From Cryptomeria japonica (taxonomy: Eukaryota; Streptophyta; Pinopsida; Cupressales; Cupressaceae): a stretch of 64,000 nucleotides of DNA. How positions within the stretch are numbered: the first letter of the stretch is position 1; every line of letters starts with the position of its first letter. The notes beneath the pieces are model-generated. The model was not told where the DNA came from and made no database searches. It was given only the letters and a program-made list of their open reading frames with translations. The stretch lies in NCBI RefSeq assembly GCF_030272615.1, contig NC_081414.1:910043009-910107008 (forward strand). Direction: 5' to 3'. This document shows positions 22,118 to 35,300 of this stretch, piece after piece. The translations under genes and the position numbers were made by a program.

Positions 22118-22900
22118 ACTATAATACTATCTGCCCAAAGTGCCATCCTCAACTTAGAATCCCACAATTTCTTATTTTGTCCCAACATCTTTTTAATTAT
22201 TTTCAAAATATTTGTGTTGCTTGACTTATCCTACACATGTACTTTGGGATGGTATGGTGATGAATATAACACATTTATGCAATAATTCCCACAGAATGAG
22301 GTGAATTCCTCTTATGGAAAGCACATCCCATTGTCCACAGTGATTCTTGCAAGCACCCCAAATCTAGTTATTATGTATTCGTCCATGAATTTAATCACCA
22401 CTTTGCTTATAGCTTGTCTGGTTGGGATTGCTTCCACCCATTTTGTGAAGTAATCAATAGCCACCAGAATCCAACTGTGTCCACCACTCAATTTGTTTGA
22501 TATTTCTCCTATGAAATCAATACCCCACTGTACAAAAGTTTCTTTTGCAGATACTAGTCTAAGGGATAAAGCTCCTGAATACTTTAATTTTCCTGAAAAC
22601 CTTTGGCATGGTTCATATCTCCTTACATAGTCATATGCATCATTAAAAACATGAGGCCAATAATATCCAAACCTGAGTATTTTGTGTGTCATGGTTTTGG
22701 CAAAGAAATGTCCCCCACAAACACCAGAATGCATCTCTTCTATTAGCTTGATACTCATCTAAGCATAATAGTAATAACCATCTCTATTCTTCTAGTATGG
22801 GTCACTGTCTAGTATTACATATTTAGTAGCCTGCAACTTCAACGTTCTTTTTTTATTTTCTATCATACCAACTAGACATGTCATCGTTTTTAGGTAGTGC
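22118..22900 (-). pseudogene. Element H integrase zinc-binding and catalytic core
   Basis: The minus strand encodes the Gypsy integrase H2C2 region (EMHSGVCGGHFFAKT, then YYWPHVFNDAYDYVRRYEPC, with one Cys changed to Tyr). The catalytic core follows: QWGIDFIGE, AIDYFTKWVEAIP, then VDNG. The first two acidic residues (in GIDF and VDNG) are visible. The third region, near SPYHPKVHV then a stop, carries Lys where the catalytic Glu of QAESSNK is usual. The frame then meets element I. The domain is unambiguous but this copy is inactive. Confidence 0.88.
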
Positions 22901-24430
22901 ACTATGTTTGTTTACCACGGTGTCCTTTCAATACTCATAACTACATTCTTTGGCTCCACATTGTTCACTTGTGCTACCTTCAAATTAGACTCAGCCATTA
23001 TCCTAGCAAGTCCCTATCCTTGGACTAGTTTTGTAATCTGCATATCAATGTTGAACTCCTAAATTTGGTTTATCCACCCGCACCTTCTGCCAGTTACTTT
23101 TGATTGTCAGAAGATGTCTTTTACCTTTGCATTCAGAACATATGCTATTATCTCTACACCTACCAAGTATGGTCTGAATTTTTTAATAGCTTTCACTGAT
23201 GCATATGCTTTCTTTTCATTGATCTCATATTTCAACTCAGCATCTTGGAGGAACTTTCTAAAAAACACTATGGGATGTTCATGCCCCTCCTCATTTTTCT
23301 GTAGCATTACAATAGCTATTGTGTTACAAGAGGCAAAAGAAAATATTTGAAACGGCTTACTAAAATCAGATGATTTCAGCACAGGAGCTTCCTTGATGGC
23401 CCTCTTGATGTCTACAAACACATCTATCGCTTCTTATGTCCAATCAATTTTTTCTCCCTTCTTCAACATTTTTTATATAGGCTTTACAATTTCTGCAAAG
23501 TTTGAAATAAACCTCCTAACAAAGTTAATTTGCCCAAAAAATGACTCAATGGCCTTCACTATTTTTGGGATTGGAATCTTATCAATAGCTGCTACTTGAT
23601 CAGGATCTATTCTTACACCTTCTTTCAACACAATGTGTCCCAAGAGTTTACCCTTGGTAACTGCAAACTGACATTTTTTGAGATTCAAGGATATCCCATA
23701 CTCTAACACTTTGAGGAATATATTCTCAAGGTACAAACAATGGTCTTCCTCCTTTTTTTAGTATGCAGTGAGATCATCTTGGTATACTAACATGATGACA
23801 ATAATAGGGTCTACAAATGCCACATCCATGGCTCACTAAAAAGTAGCTCCAGCATTTGTTAGTCTAAAAGGCATCCTTGCATAGACATAGGTACGCCATG
23901 GTGTTGTAAAGGTTGTCTTGTATTGTTCAAATTCTTTACCTTTGACTTGGTTGTACCCTAAAAAACCATCCATCATAGATAATAGCTCACATCGTATAAC
24001 TCATTGTAACAAAGCATCCATGTTCGGTAAGGGTTAATTGTCCTTGAGGGAGGATATGTTTAGGTTCTTGAAATATACGCATAGCCTCATGTCTCTATTT
24101 TTCTTTCTCACCAGTACCAGGTTAGAGACCCAAGAGGAATGTCTAATTGGTTTTATTATTCCACCATCCCTTAGCTTCATGATCTCCTCTTGCATTTTTT
24201 GCGCCAAGGTTGGATTAATAGGTCATTGCTTCTATCTAAATGGCTTGGCATTGGGTTTGAGTAGAATTTCATGTTGAAAAAGGTCTTCCCTATAAGCTTT
24301 TAGATCCTCATACGACCAAAGAAATACATGGCGGTATTTCCTCAATAAAGCTATTAGCATGTTTCTAACTTTGGGAGTTATTTTCTTCCCAATGTATACC
24401 TTTTTTGGGCTATGTTTTGTTCCCAAATTT
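22901..24430 (-). pseudogene. Element H reverse transcriptase and RNase H
   Basis: Reading from 24426 down, the minus strand gives the RT entry (FLWSYEDLKAYREDLFQHE), VLVRKKNRDMRLCVYF, the YKTTFTTPW and MPFRLTNAGATF fingers, and an active site YQDD (about 23785), where YIDD, YLDD or YVDD is usual in Gypsy. The thumb and connection follow with GKLLGHIV, VRIDPDQVAAIDKIP and FFGQINFVRRFI. RNase H is visible as FSKPFQIFSFASCNTIAIVMLQ and IVFFRKFLQDAELKYEINEKK. The frame is broken by several stops but is largely continuous from 24426 to 22312. Domain order supports Ty3/Gypsy. Confidence 0.88.
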
Positions 24431-24437
24431 ACTTCTT

Positions 24438-25110
24438 CTAGACTATCATTCTGAACAGTTGTAGTTTGATTGGTGCATTATTTCTATCAAAGACTCTTTC
24501 TAGGGCAATTAATCCTTTCATAATTTTGTTTGTCTTGATTTGTACTACCTCTCTTCCAAATGCCATGTCTTTCCCATCAATAATTTCCACAAATCCATTA
24601 AAATCTATTTCTTGAGCCTCGTATTTGTCTATGCATTGCAAGAATTTGGCTAAGTCTTCATCATCCTCAAATACTCACTAGTTTTATATATTATCAAGAA
24701 TAGAGAGTTTGGTCTTTATTTCAATTTCAAAAAATTTTGTCATAGTAACATCATCCTTTCTTAGGGCTATAGTGGCAAGAAAATCTGTAGTCATGTTCTT
24801 AGATCTGTCTACCCAATTTAATGAGAAGGCATAAAAAATTTCCAAGCAGTCTCATACCGCATTCCTATATTGTTTCAATCTTTTGTTCTTTGATGCATAT
24901 TTCGACCTCACTTGTGATACAATCAATTCAGAATCTCCAAAGACAACCAATATTTTTATACCCATGTTTTAGGGCCTTATTTAGTCCTATCAAAAGAGCT
25001 TCACATTCTGCAATGTTATTTGTGCACTCAAAAGATAATAATAATGAATACCTAAATGTTTTGCCTTCAAGAGAAACAAAAATCACTCCAGCTCCATTCC
25101 CATCCTAACT
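24438..25110 (-). pseudogene. Element H second RNase H (Tat-type) and linker to RT
   Basis: Downstream of protease and upstream of RT, the minus strand encodes KFFDGACS, GAGVIFVSLEGK, then NNIAECEALLIGLNKALKHG. After one frame change come VFGDSELIVSQV and a C-terminal DFLATIALR-like stretch. FDG, ECEAL and GDSEL carry the acidic residues of an RNase H active site. This is the extra RNase H of Tat-like elements, separate from the Gypsy RNase H after RT. The following linker includes MKGLIALERVFDR, matching a similar linker in E. The PR, RNase H, RT order is shared with E. Confidence 0.8.
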
Positions 25111-25735
25111 ACATGCCCCATCAAAAAACTTCCATATGTCTGCATGATGTTTCATAGTGTGGTCTATGATTTGACAATTATTCTGCAACTTTGACTTTGT
25201 TATTTGTATAGTAAAATTTCCCACTTCCGTATCACAAATATTTATCATAGGTTGATTCTTCAGGCATTCGATGATGTGAGGTGACCTTGGTTCCCTCTTA
25301 ATCCTTATTTGTTTCCCATTCACAGGCACTGTGGCATATGAGAAATCAAGTTGAATGCTTCCTCCGACAAGCCCTATCCATTGTCTTGACAGCAACATCC
25401 CATAATGTGGGGGCACATCTATGACTATGATGTCTATCTTGTATGTGGCTTCAGGGTATGATACTATCTTTACCTCCACATCCTTCATGACCTCTAGTAC
25501 TAGAACCAATCGGTTGTCCATGGCATAGAATCTTCCATAGTGATCATCCACTTCCAACCTAAGGTCTCTCATGACTCCCATAGGCATTAAATTTATAGTT
25601 GCTCTAGAGTCAATCATAAAATTCCTTATCAATTTATCATTAATTAATAATGTTAAGTAGAAAGGGTCCACCTGGGATGGATCATCAAGAAGTATAGTTC
25701 CCAAATATATCTTGGGAGTAGGCTAGTTTCTTTTC
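25111..25735 (-). pseudogene. Element H aspartic protease
   Basis: This retroviral-type protease sits in the frame between gag and the second RNase H. The active-site triad region reads FMIDSRATINLMP, where DSGA or DTGA is expected, so the Gly is replaced by Arg and activity is unlikely. The flap and second half include VKIVSYPEATYKIDIIVIDVP and YGMLLSRQWI, the usual ILGR-like end. The size of about 150 residues fits the family. The downstream frame continues directly into the RNase H. Confidence 0.82.
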
Positions 25736-28118
25736 TCCATGTCCATTGGTTTATCTTTCTTTTTGGATCCATTTAAACCAGCAGGTACCCTTGAGATTCA
25801 TGACAACACACTATTCTTGTATTCTAGGATTCGCATTATTTCAAAATGTGGTACAAAGATTTTCATTTGTGACAGCGCATTGGTGATATCAAATGAGTTG
25901 ACAGGTGGTGTTGATATTTTTGGAGTCTCCACCTGTGGTGTGATTGGAGTTTGTTGAGTCAATGTCATCTTTGGTGCCCCTCCATTTTTGTTCTCCTTTG
26001 TACCCTTCTCTTTTATGAACATGCTTGCAAGCTTACCTTGGTCATGATTAACAACCCTATTTCTCATATTATAATTGTTATTGGCTTGTTCAATAGTAGC
26101 AACAGTGAGAGCTTTTATTTCTTCTTGAGAAGGTCTCCTCCATGATGTTGTATCATATCTCCCCCAATTTTTTCTCGCAGTGTTGTCCTCACAATCTGAA
26201 AACACCTCTTGCTAATAGAAATGCTTATTTTGTTTTTCATGGTTGACATCATATTCATATCCTTTATCATCTAGTGAATCATATTCCCCTATAGACAATA
26301 TATTGATGGTCTAACTGTCATCATATTCTCCTTGTTTAATATATCTTATCTCATCATTCTGCATATTCTAGGCCACAACACACTGGAATAGAGAGTGTGG
26401 GAGGCTACATGTTGTGCACAAGGAGATTCTTCCACAAAATGATTTTTTTTTTTTCAAAGGATTAGGGGTATCTTTCCTTTCCTCAATGGGTCTGCCATCC
26501 TTCCAGTTAGTTCTATATGGCATATCATGTAATCTTGATTTGTCACTCCTTTGGAATTGTGGCTTATCATTCTTAGTGATCTTATGAGTGAGGTCCTTCA
26601 AGGTGTTAATTACTTTGTCCATTTTATCTTCCTCCTTAACCGGTTTATTTTGCACCTTGGGGTTATAAATTTTGGCATCATCTATCCTACCCATTTTACC
26701 AGATGCTTTTTTGTTACTCTCTATGATGATTGCAACTTTGTAGGTTTCATTCAAGTAAGAAATATTTTTGGTCCTTAATTCATACCTTGTTTTTGGATCA
26801 AAAGCATCGATGTAGAACTATTGAGACATGGAGTCATTAGGTTTGAGATGAGGTGGTAACTTGTTTAAAAATTTAGTAAATCTCATGTTAAAACTTGACA
26901 TTGTTTCATTATATCCCTTTTGTATAGTAGTTATTTCATGTAAGGCAAACTTTGGGTCCACATGACTTCCATACTACTCCAAAAATATCACTCTAAATTC
27001 TTCCTAATTATGAATTGATGAATCAGGTAAGCTCTTGTACCATTCATGGGCATCATCTGTCAAAAACTGCATGATCAACTTCATAAAGACATCTTCTAGT
27101 CTCACATCATGATCAGCTAGCATGTTTTGAAAATTCCTTACATGATCTTCCCTTGAGGCTTCACCATTTCCTGAGAGTTTCAGGATAGCTTTCTTGAGTT
27201 CATCACTAATCTAATTTGGATATCCAATGATCCCTATGAAGTCCATTTTCCTATAGTTATCAATATTCATGAACCCTCTTAATGGTATGTTTTGTCGATA
27301 ATAGTTTCCATATTGGTATGGGTTCGCATACTGGTACTGATTTGTATATTGGTATTGGTTTTGCAAGTGTGGGCCCAATTGGAACTGATTATACTGCTGT
27401 TTATACTAGTGTGCATAATTTGGTACACCTTGCTAATATGTCATGTTTTGAGATATACTTGAGTGGTTATATGGAGGAATTTGTTGCCCATGGAAATAGT
27501 TACCATAATTGAAATGTCCCATATTTCTTTGATTTTTCAAGGTCACAAGTGGGATGGAGGCATTTGTGGGATACTATTATATGGAGCAGTAATGGATGTA
27601 TTCACATCAGATGAGTAATGAGTAGTTGTATTAGTCTGCATGTTAGGTATTGTGCTTTCTATTGGTATGCTTTGGGGTATTTGAGTGGCTATGTGAGAAG
27701 TGTTTTGTGAAACCATGTTAGCAACTCTTTGGGCTATTTGGTCCCTTATTTTTATGAGCATTAATCTTCTTTCTTCTTGCTCTAAAAACTTAATTTCATC
27801 CTACAATTTCTTTTTAGTAGGTTCCCCTATTTGACTACTTGAAGAAGATGATTTGCTAGTAGTACGTGAAGAAAATCCTAGTGGAGTACTGAAAGGATCA
27901 TGGTGTGTTACACCTCTTTGTGCCATCATAGCCTCATATTGTCTTTGGATGTTCCTATCAACCTTAGTCAAGAACCTATCTGCAAGTGGGTTTGTATACT
28001 GGGTAAAATAATCCTCACTCTGATTATTCGAACCACCTCCTTGAGCTTGGTTTACTCCCATTTGGTTATGATTGTTTCTTCTATTGTTGTTATTTGATAA
28101 GGACATGCTATTTTCCAT
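25736..28118 (-). pseudogene. Element H gag
   Basis: The start is ATG at 28118 (MENSMSLSNNNN), only a few bases from solo LTR J. The N-terminus is Asn/Gln/Ser-rich. The middle holds the Gypsy capsid region (MLADHDVRLEDVFMKLIMQF, DDAHEWYKSLPDS, and a SFNMRFTKFL-like stretch). A single CCHC zinc knuckle, CTTCSLPHSLFQC, lies near 26390. A charged linker follows, leading to the protease. At least one frameshift (near 27540) and several stops break it. The identification relies on the capsid pattern, the knuckle and position before the protease. Confidence 0.78.
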
Positions 28119-28126
28119 GGATGAAT

Positions 28127-29262
28127 TGATGAATACTAAGAGGGGGGGTGATTTAGTATGCCAAAAAATATTTGCACTTAAAACACTTTGCAAGACTAAT
28201 AGTAAACCAGTAAAACAGTTTAGCAGACAAACTGGTTAACACACATGCAAACCAAATAGCTAATAATGCATTCACCCACACAAGAAAAAACACCATAACA
28301 CAAGAGATTTTTATGTGGAAACTCAAATGGGAAAAACCATGGTGAAATGGAACTCACAAGTAACTATCTGCAGAATAGGAACCAGCCTGGTTAAGGTCTT
28401 ACAATGTTCTTTACCAGAACAGATCCTGTTAGGAATCTCAATCTTTGTTAGGAGATAAGTCCAATTAAAGACTACCTTGCTAGACGATTTTAGATCCACA
28501 GATGTGAATCACCTTGTTAGAGGATTTACAAAAGGATTTTGGGCCTACTCGATTAAGGGCTACAGACTTGTCAAAGATATGAGTAATCAACAAGTGTTTG
28601 ATCTAGCTAATAGCGCAGACTACTCGGTTAGATCCTTGATAGCTCATTCCTAATGCACTTCAGCATTACTTCAGTCTTCTACACATTCATATTCTTTCCA
28701 ACTCCTCAACCACCTTAAACCCTAGCAACAACATAAACTTTTGCTACAACCACATCAACAACCTAAAACCCTAGACATGATGTCCTTATAAAGGAATCTG
28801 ATTTCATGTCAGTCCAATAGGATTACATTACAATTTCCTAGGTTCAATGAACCTGGACATACTTGGGAACATGACACAAAAAGCACCATTAATGTGTCGG
28901 CACTATCAAACAATCGATGGATGGTAACTCATCACAAAATGTCAGTTGGTAACTCATCACAAAGTATTACCGGTTCATATAAAATGCCAGTTGCCAGTTT
29001 GACAAAAATGAACACTGGTAAAAATGTGTTATGCCACTTTAATCCCTCATACCGCTTGGGATCCATGAACCGCTTGGGGTCAACATGTCGCTTCAAACCG
29101 GGAAACACATCCTGCAAAACATCAATAGTCTAAAGACTATAATACAACATACCGGTTGGAACAAATACCGGTTGTGCTCTAACTCTTACATATAAAGGAG
29201 ATCTCAATGCAAGTGTGTGTCCATCAATGACAATCACAACATAAACATCAAAAATGCCAACA
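28127..29262 (-). repeat. Solo LTR J of the element I family
   Basis: The + strand begins TGATGAATACTAAGAGGG and ends AAAATGCCAACA, the reverse complement of element I's LTR from end to end (1,136 bp). Flanks are TGAAT (28122-28126) and TCAAT (29263-29267), a 5-bp duplication with one mismatch. No internal sequence is present, so it is a solo LTR formed by recombination between two LTRs. It separates gag of H from H's 5' UTR. Confidence 0.85.
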
Positions 29263-29543
29263 TCAATTGCCTATAGTATCCCCCCTTTTAGGAGTCTTTT
29301 CTGAGCTCTTTGCTATTTATTTTGTATTCTTGTTACTGCCTTTATTCTTTTGCTTCTAAGTGACTAGATTGATGGGATGCCCTTTTTTTAATGATCTTCT
29401 ATCATACATGTATAGTCTATTCCATTAACACTTTGATCAGAGTCACAACCCTTTTATGGGCTTATGTTTATTTCTCTGAGTTCCTCCCTTAGCAAAGTCT
29501 ATGAATAAATCCTTTAATTCTTCCCCAACAGAGTCACCAATTT
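29263..29543 (-). other. Element H 5' leader with primer-binding site
   Basis: This is non-coding leader between the 5' LTR and solo LTR J. At 29523-29540 the minus strand reads TTGGTGACTCTGTTGGGG, a Gypsy-style primer-binding site, four bases inside the LTR end CTCCAACA. It fixes H's orientation. Confidence 0.75.
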
Positions 29544-30150
29544 TGTTGGAGCTCAAAATCACTGGTTCGATGATCCCTAAGAGCATGCCACCTTCTATGA
29601 TTAATATCAGCAACTGATTTTGGCCAACTTAATGGAATGACCAATTAGGTCTTACTTCCCTTCACTTCTAGTTCTGCCAGACCAAGGTAGGTATACCTTA
29701 TCACCATCTATTCTCCTTTTGTACTAAGATTAGCTAATGACACTTAGACAGATTATATTACAATATTCCTATTTGAAATCACTCTTCACTGGCATGGAAA
29801 ATAAGAATGACCTCAATTTTATATCCTACTACTACTATGCAAAACTAAAATTGAAATGAAATCTATTTTATGGAAAAAATGTTTTCTTGACTTGGTTTTG
29901 ATGGAATGCAATGTTGAATATGCAATACAGACTAGTGTCTTTTCCTTTAAATGGGCATAGAGTCCTATGGAAGCTTGTCTCTTTTGGTCTCCTACTAGAC
30001 AATTTTGCAACTATCAACAATCGATACTCTCACAGTCACTAATCCTATTATGGCAGTCACTATACAATGAATTTAATCAAATTCCTATAGTAACTATCCA
30101 AGAGTGTGCACCTTCTTCTTCATGGAATGATAATAACAAGACATCAATAA
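29544..30150 (-). repeat. Partial 5' LTR of element H
   Basis: On the + strand it starts TGTTGGAGCTC, complementary to the LTR end next to the primer-binding site. The far end should read CCAACA, as at 13731, but I do not find it before LINE F begins, so this LTR is probably truncated by the LINE. The right coordinate is approximate. Confidence 0.55.
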
Positions 30151-30159
30151 CATGAAGAG

Positions 30160-30944
30160 TAACCCAAATGCTTGTAAAGGTGGATTTTAGATAACACGCA
30201 AAGGGAGATGGAGAACCGAGGCAAGCAATGGCTATTTTTTTAGTCAAGGGGGTGAGGCAGTTGGTGGGGTCGCTATCTTCCATGGCGACTACCACAGAGG
30301 GTTTGGGAGGATCGGCAACCATGACTAGTTTTCAAAGAGGATTGTTGGAGGCATGCGGAAAAGTGGTCTACTCCCCGAGTTTCATATGTGAGCATTTTCC
30401 ACCCAAAGAGAGGTCTAAATCAGTTCAAAGTTGTAAATGACCAACCCAGAGTAGATAGAAGACCAGTGGATCAAGACCGAGAGGATATGAAGATTGGTCG
30501 GAGGAGAGTGTTGCTGAATATAGAGGACAAGGAGTGGAAGTTGGCGGTGAAAACTCTTAGAGGTAGGGGCTTCTTTGTTAAATGGGTAGATGACTGGCCA
30601 GCTCTCCCTAAAGTTATCAAATGGTGCGAGGAGGTGTGGAGTCAAGGGTGTATTGTGAAGTCGCTGCCAAATGCTTTCTTCCTGATCATTTCCAAGGACT
30701 CAATGATAAAAGAAGGAATTTTAAATGGAGGGCCCTATTTGATGGGTGGTAGAGGAGCTTATATTCAGGACTGGGAGCCTAACTTTTATCCAATGTCAGC
30801 AAAGATTGAAGAGGTTCCTATGTGGATCAAACTGTATCACCTTCGTAGGGAACACTGGGAGGAAGATACTTTGCAAGTGATAGGCAATAGACTAGGTCAG
30901 TACATCAAATCTGAGGAAGTGAGGAATGATTTGGACTCCTACAT
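30160..30944 (+). mobile_element. LINE F, left part (5' end to ORF1)
   Basis: This is the 5' portion of an L1-type LINE with most of ORF1. It ends where the LTR of element C starts (30945). The LINE resumes at 54543 beyond C with the end of ORF1 and with ORF2, in the same orientation. The exact 5' end is not visible; the start given is approximate. Confidence 0.75.
30208..30944 (+). pseudogene. LINE F ORF1, DUF4283-type RNA-binding protein (truncated)
   Basis: ORF1 starts MENRGKQW at 30208 and is frame-shifted near the T run at 30233-30241 and again near 30400. The body from 30500 holds the DUF4283 pattern of plant LINE ORF1: WPALPKVIKWCEEVW, SLPNAFFLIIS, GGPYLMGGRGAYIQDWEPNF, PMWIKLYHLRREHW and IGNRLGQYIKSEEV. 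In plants this domain precedes a zinc knuckle, and it coats LINE RNA. The zinc knuckle is not seen, because element C interrupts the gene just after the domain and some sequence seems lost at the junction. Confidence 0.85.
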
Positions 30945-31950
30945 TAACACATATATTTTGGTTACACAGAAACTCTTGGTTAGAGAGAAAAATTACGGTG
31001 GGGATGGCACCCACAACTTCACTACTGCAATAATAAAGGTTGCTTGGTTAGAGCTACATGTTTAGCTATTTCTGATAGCTTACCCTATTAGGAGTATCAA
31101 GATCATTAGATCTACCTTGCTAAAGGATTTTACAACACTTATTCTAAATGTTGCACCTGGTTAAAGGCTTTACAATTTATAGACTTTGTTAGAGTCTTTT
31201 ACCTTGTTAAAGGTTTCTCTTACAAATCAAAATATTACAATAAAATCTTTACAAAATATCTGCAACTTCACATCTGGAATGTTATAGTAGATTCTATGTG
31301 CTCAAAATGAGATTACCTTTCTTATAGCATACCTCGGTAATCCATATATTAACTCAGTAAACCCTTTTGTTTACTTTGTTCCTTGACTGTTCTCTGAAAT
31401 CCTTCTCGGTGACCTCTGTGTCTCTAATAGTCACAATACTCAGTGCTTCCTTATCTATTTCACATGTCTTAATTCATACACCTTCTCTTTTTTGATCCTC
31501 AATTGATGTTGTATAAATAGATCTCTTATGTCGGTGATTTGTTCATGCTTCAATCTTACAAACATGATTCATCGAATGAATAACCATACAAAATATTTCA
31601 TTGGATAGATGACCTCGAGATCATACAAAATCTTTAAGGTGCAATTTCCTAAGTGATAATGATTCCATGTTCCTCGATCTTGTAACACATTTACCATATG
31701 TGTCTAGGTTCAATGAATCTAGTAACACATTTCACTTGGTGTGTGTTCACTTGGTATATCATTTTTTCTGCTCGGTAGACATAGAGTGTTACTCGGTAGA
31801 CAACTTGGTGTATACTAAGCTCTGTGACTACTTTCTTCTATAACCAACTGCTCTATGCTTACTGACTGAATGTTTTGGTAGTAATAACTGACTAGAGTAT
31901 ATAGAATGACTTTGGACATAAAACTAATGGCAACTTAGTAAGTAGTAACA
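30945..31950 (-). repeat. Truncated 3' LTR of element C
   Basis: The match to B and C LTRs begins at TAACACATATATTTTGG, about 170 bp inside the full LTR, and continues to GTAGTAACA. The polypurine-tract sequence AATGTCAAAAGGGGAGAT (minus strand) follows on the + strand from 31951. The missing outer end coincides with the break in LINE ORF1. Confidence 0.88.
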
Positions 31951-32342
31951 ATCTCCCCTTTTGACATTAGTTGAGATGTTTGACAAAACTTCTTTCAAAG
32001 TCATAACTCAAAAATCTATATACTTACAAAATTTGATTAAACTGATAGTATATGCAATAGTCAATAAAATAGTATACTCAGATATACTCCCCTTATCAGT
32101 ATACTATACATAATTCTGATTTTGCATGCTCGGTGATCAATGTTTTGTGTTTACTGCACTTGTTCTTTGCTCTTTGATCATTGCATGATGTTTACTACTC
32201 TATCAAATTCAACTGTGCATTTGGATACTTTGTACTGCTCGGTATACTCCCCCTGTATACTATACTCCCCCTTTGATACTTTGTTACTATACTTCTCCTT
32301 TTTGACAAATATCAAAACTTAGTTACCATTCGGTGGAGGCAA
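31951..32342 (-). other. Element C 3' UTR
   Basis: This is non-coding, close to B's 6617-6984, with runs of CTCCCCC and ACTCCCCC on the + strand (polypurine-like on the coding strand). I see no gene. Confidence 0.6.
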
Positions 32343-35300
32343 CTAGTCAAAAATGGATTTATACTTTGTCCTTGCATCAGTGAGAGCGGTAGAGAGGGCA
32401 TCCTTGACACTATCCATGAGTGAATTCTGAGCTGTAATGTCGGCTAATAGTGAAATCAGTCCATCTAAAGTGCTTCCCTCTGGTTGAGTGGATAAAGAGG
32501 TAGCCTTGTTGATCTGTTCTTGGATGGAGGACAAGTGTGGAATGAATAAGGTTTGAAGAGTCATAATGTCCATCCTTATTTTGTGCTCTTCATTTCTAAG
32601 TTCCAATTGTTGAGCCATGAGCTTTTGTAACTTGGTATAGAAATTTTGAATAGAATTTGACTCAGTGGTCAATGTATGGGAGAGATCAGTGATCTCTTTC
32701 TCAATCACTTCTATTGTATTCTTGATGTCTTTAATGAATAAAGAAAATGTACAGAGTTTCTAAAATAAAGAAAGAATGTGCTTGAGTTGAGGGGACAACT
32801 CAGCAATAAATTTCACAAGTTTTACTTTGCCAATAGCAATGGCTTTCTGTACCTCTTCAATCATTTTTATGGTGATCTCTTTGTCCTTCAACTTGCTCAA
32901 GTATCCAGATGTGTCTACTCCAGATGTCTCTATTTTAGTTAGGAGTTCATCCTGTTGAATATGGATGGCTACATCTTTTGTCACTGTAGCTTCAGGGAGC
33001 ATATCTGTTAATAGTGCTTTCACCTTTTGAAGTACTTTGTTTTTCTTTTGTATAGCCATTTGCTTCTCTTGTTCTACTTTGGCTTTGCATAGTTCACCGA
33101 ATTCAATAAGTGCTTGCCCTTTTAATTTGGATATGTCTGCATTTGGTAACACTATTGGTTTTGACAAATCTAACTTGAAACTATGCTTTTTCATTTTCTT
33201 TTCTTTAGATGAGGAGGTTTTCACCAGTTGAACTAATACAATGGCTTGGTAGGATTTTTGGCCCTCAGTAGGTTGCTCTTTAGAGGCAACACTTTTGTCA
33301 ATTTCTTTAACCTCAGATGTAGCCTTTGGTGAATCCTTGCTCTGGGTCTCAGTTGTAACATTTTTAGTGCTAGAAGGGGCTTGAGAAGTCTGTTCCATGG
33401 TGGCCTGAGAGGTAGCTTCTCCTTCTGTAGACTTGTGACCCTCTTTTCCTTGTTCAGTATCCTGAGGTGTCTCGTTTGAAACATGTTGAGTGACCTGAGG
33501 ATAGGGTTGAACTTGTTCCAAAACTGACTCACTGGATACCAGTTTGGCATAAGCATTCCCTTCAATTATTTCCTGTTCTTGTACCTCAGTGTCCATGATA
33601 TCCTCATCAATTTGTATAGTATCAGTGGGGTCTTTCTTGGTGATATCAGGATCTTGCTCGGTGACATCAACTATTTCAACTTCAACTTGTTCACCAACAT
33701 TCTTGATTCGAAATATTTCCTACCACTTTTCCTTGGTCTCATTCTCTACTTCAAGATAAAGGCCATTCATCAATTTCAAGGCTCTTTGCTTGACTAGGAA
33801 GTCTAGCTGGTGGTTTTTTAGATGTTCATTGATCTCATCTACCGACATGTCTGAGAAGAGATGTACCAGACTTCTTTCTCTCATCTGTTTTTCCAAGTCC
33901 ATAGCATATTTCCACCTGTTATCAATATGCAAATACAATTATTTTGGAAGAGAATTAGTTACTTCCAATGGGACCAATCAAAATTTCAGAAGTGTGCAGA
34001 TTATAGCTTCTTCTATTTGTCTCTTTTCTTCATCATTTCTGGATTCATACTTAACATATCTAAATGTTCCAAATCCACCATATTATTTCAGATTAGCATA
34101 GAAATTATCAATGCTATGTACATCTTTCTTTTGACTCTTAACAATCTGAAATTTACTTGCGTCTTCAGATTCGGTGTCACTGGACTCTTTAGTCAAAATG
34201 AGTCTCCGAGTAGATTTCTTATAATTATTTGTTACCTTTGGTGTGGCAACATTCTTTGGTTTCTTACTCGGTGATACTGCAGATGATCTTGTGTTTGGGC
34301 GCTTTATTGAAGGAGTTGGTGATACCTTTAATGTATCGTGTTTCTTCCTTTTCAAAATTTTCCCTTTAGGCAACTCAGTGCTCAATGTAATAGCTACTTC
34401 TTGAGCTTCAGATTCCTCCTCGGTGATGACTTGAATGCTCTTGATAGGTGTGGAGGAAGAACCTTCTCCAAATTTCTCTGTTAATGCCTTAATCATTTTT
34501 GTTGCTTTCATTGTAGCCTTAGGTACTGCAATGCTCATCTTAACTTTTTCTTTAACCTCTTCATAGGTTCCATACCTGATTTTTGTAGCATTACTTGGAA
34601 GTGCAAGAAAAGCATCTATCTGCTATTGTGTAATATCAAAATCAATCTCATAACCCATAGGTAGCAAAGATTGAGTTCTTGGTTCCACTGCATTGACATA
34701 GTAGTAGTCGGTGTCTACTTCAAAGCATATATCATCCTTGTATTTCTCCACTAACTTGGGTGGAATCCTATACCTGTTATGCATCTTTTCTTGAAACTTG
34801 CTAAAATAATCATCCATAATATCATTGAAGTTATCACCTAGCTATTTGATGAAGTCATTGATTTGATGGGTGATTGGTCAGTGTAGCTCCCAAACTACAT
34901 TACCGACTGATGGAAAGAATTTCTCAAAATAGAAAAACATGCATAACAAAAGTGATCCAAACTTCAGTGTGTTTGCTATCAGATTCTACTCTGTTTAAAG
35001 TGATCAATTCCTTCTGTGAAATCATTTTCTGAGCTTGGACATGGTCATAAATAGGGTAACCGGTGATCAAGTGGATGATTTCCTTGGTGATCTTGAATGG
35101 TTGCTCCTCTAACCACATGAAGTCATCATGAACTCTGCTCAAAACAAATTTAACCCACTAGGGTTTGAAGACTCGCGGGTAGGTTAGGGCTTCAGTCAAT
35201 CCCTTGACTTTAATGTGTCCAAACTTGTTATCTAGTTTTCCATCAATACACAATTCATCATATGTGTCCTTGATCTCAACATGACCTAGTTCCTCAACAT

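Larger units (their letters stand above)
13464..30200 (-). mobile_element. Element H: old Ty3/Gypsy retrotransposon, nested and degraded
   Basis: On the minus strand I read, from right to left: 5' LTR (from 29544), primer-binding site, gag, protease, an extra RNase H, reverse transcriptase with RNase H, integrase, and an LTR boundary at 13731. The interior is split by element I in the integrase and by solo LTR J before gag. Both outer LTRs appear truncated, the right one next to LINE F and the left one around B and A, so the outer coordinates are approximate. The extra RNase H domain points to the Tat-like branch of plant Gypsy elements. All coding segments carry stops. Confidence 0.8.

Noticed and set aside
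25798-26205. Stand-alone gene with a Thr/Pro-rich region
   Set aside because: It is in frame with the gag-protease region of Gypsy element H and lies between the knuckle and protease.
33861-34274. Plus-strand 137-codon frame in element C
   Set aside because: Antisense shadow of C ORF2; the same shadow in B differs in frame and length.
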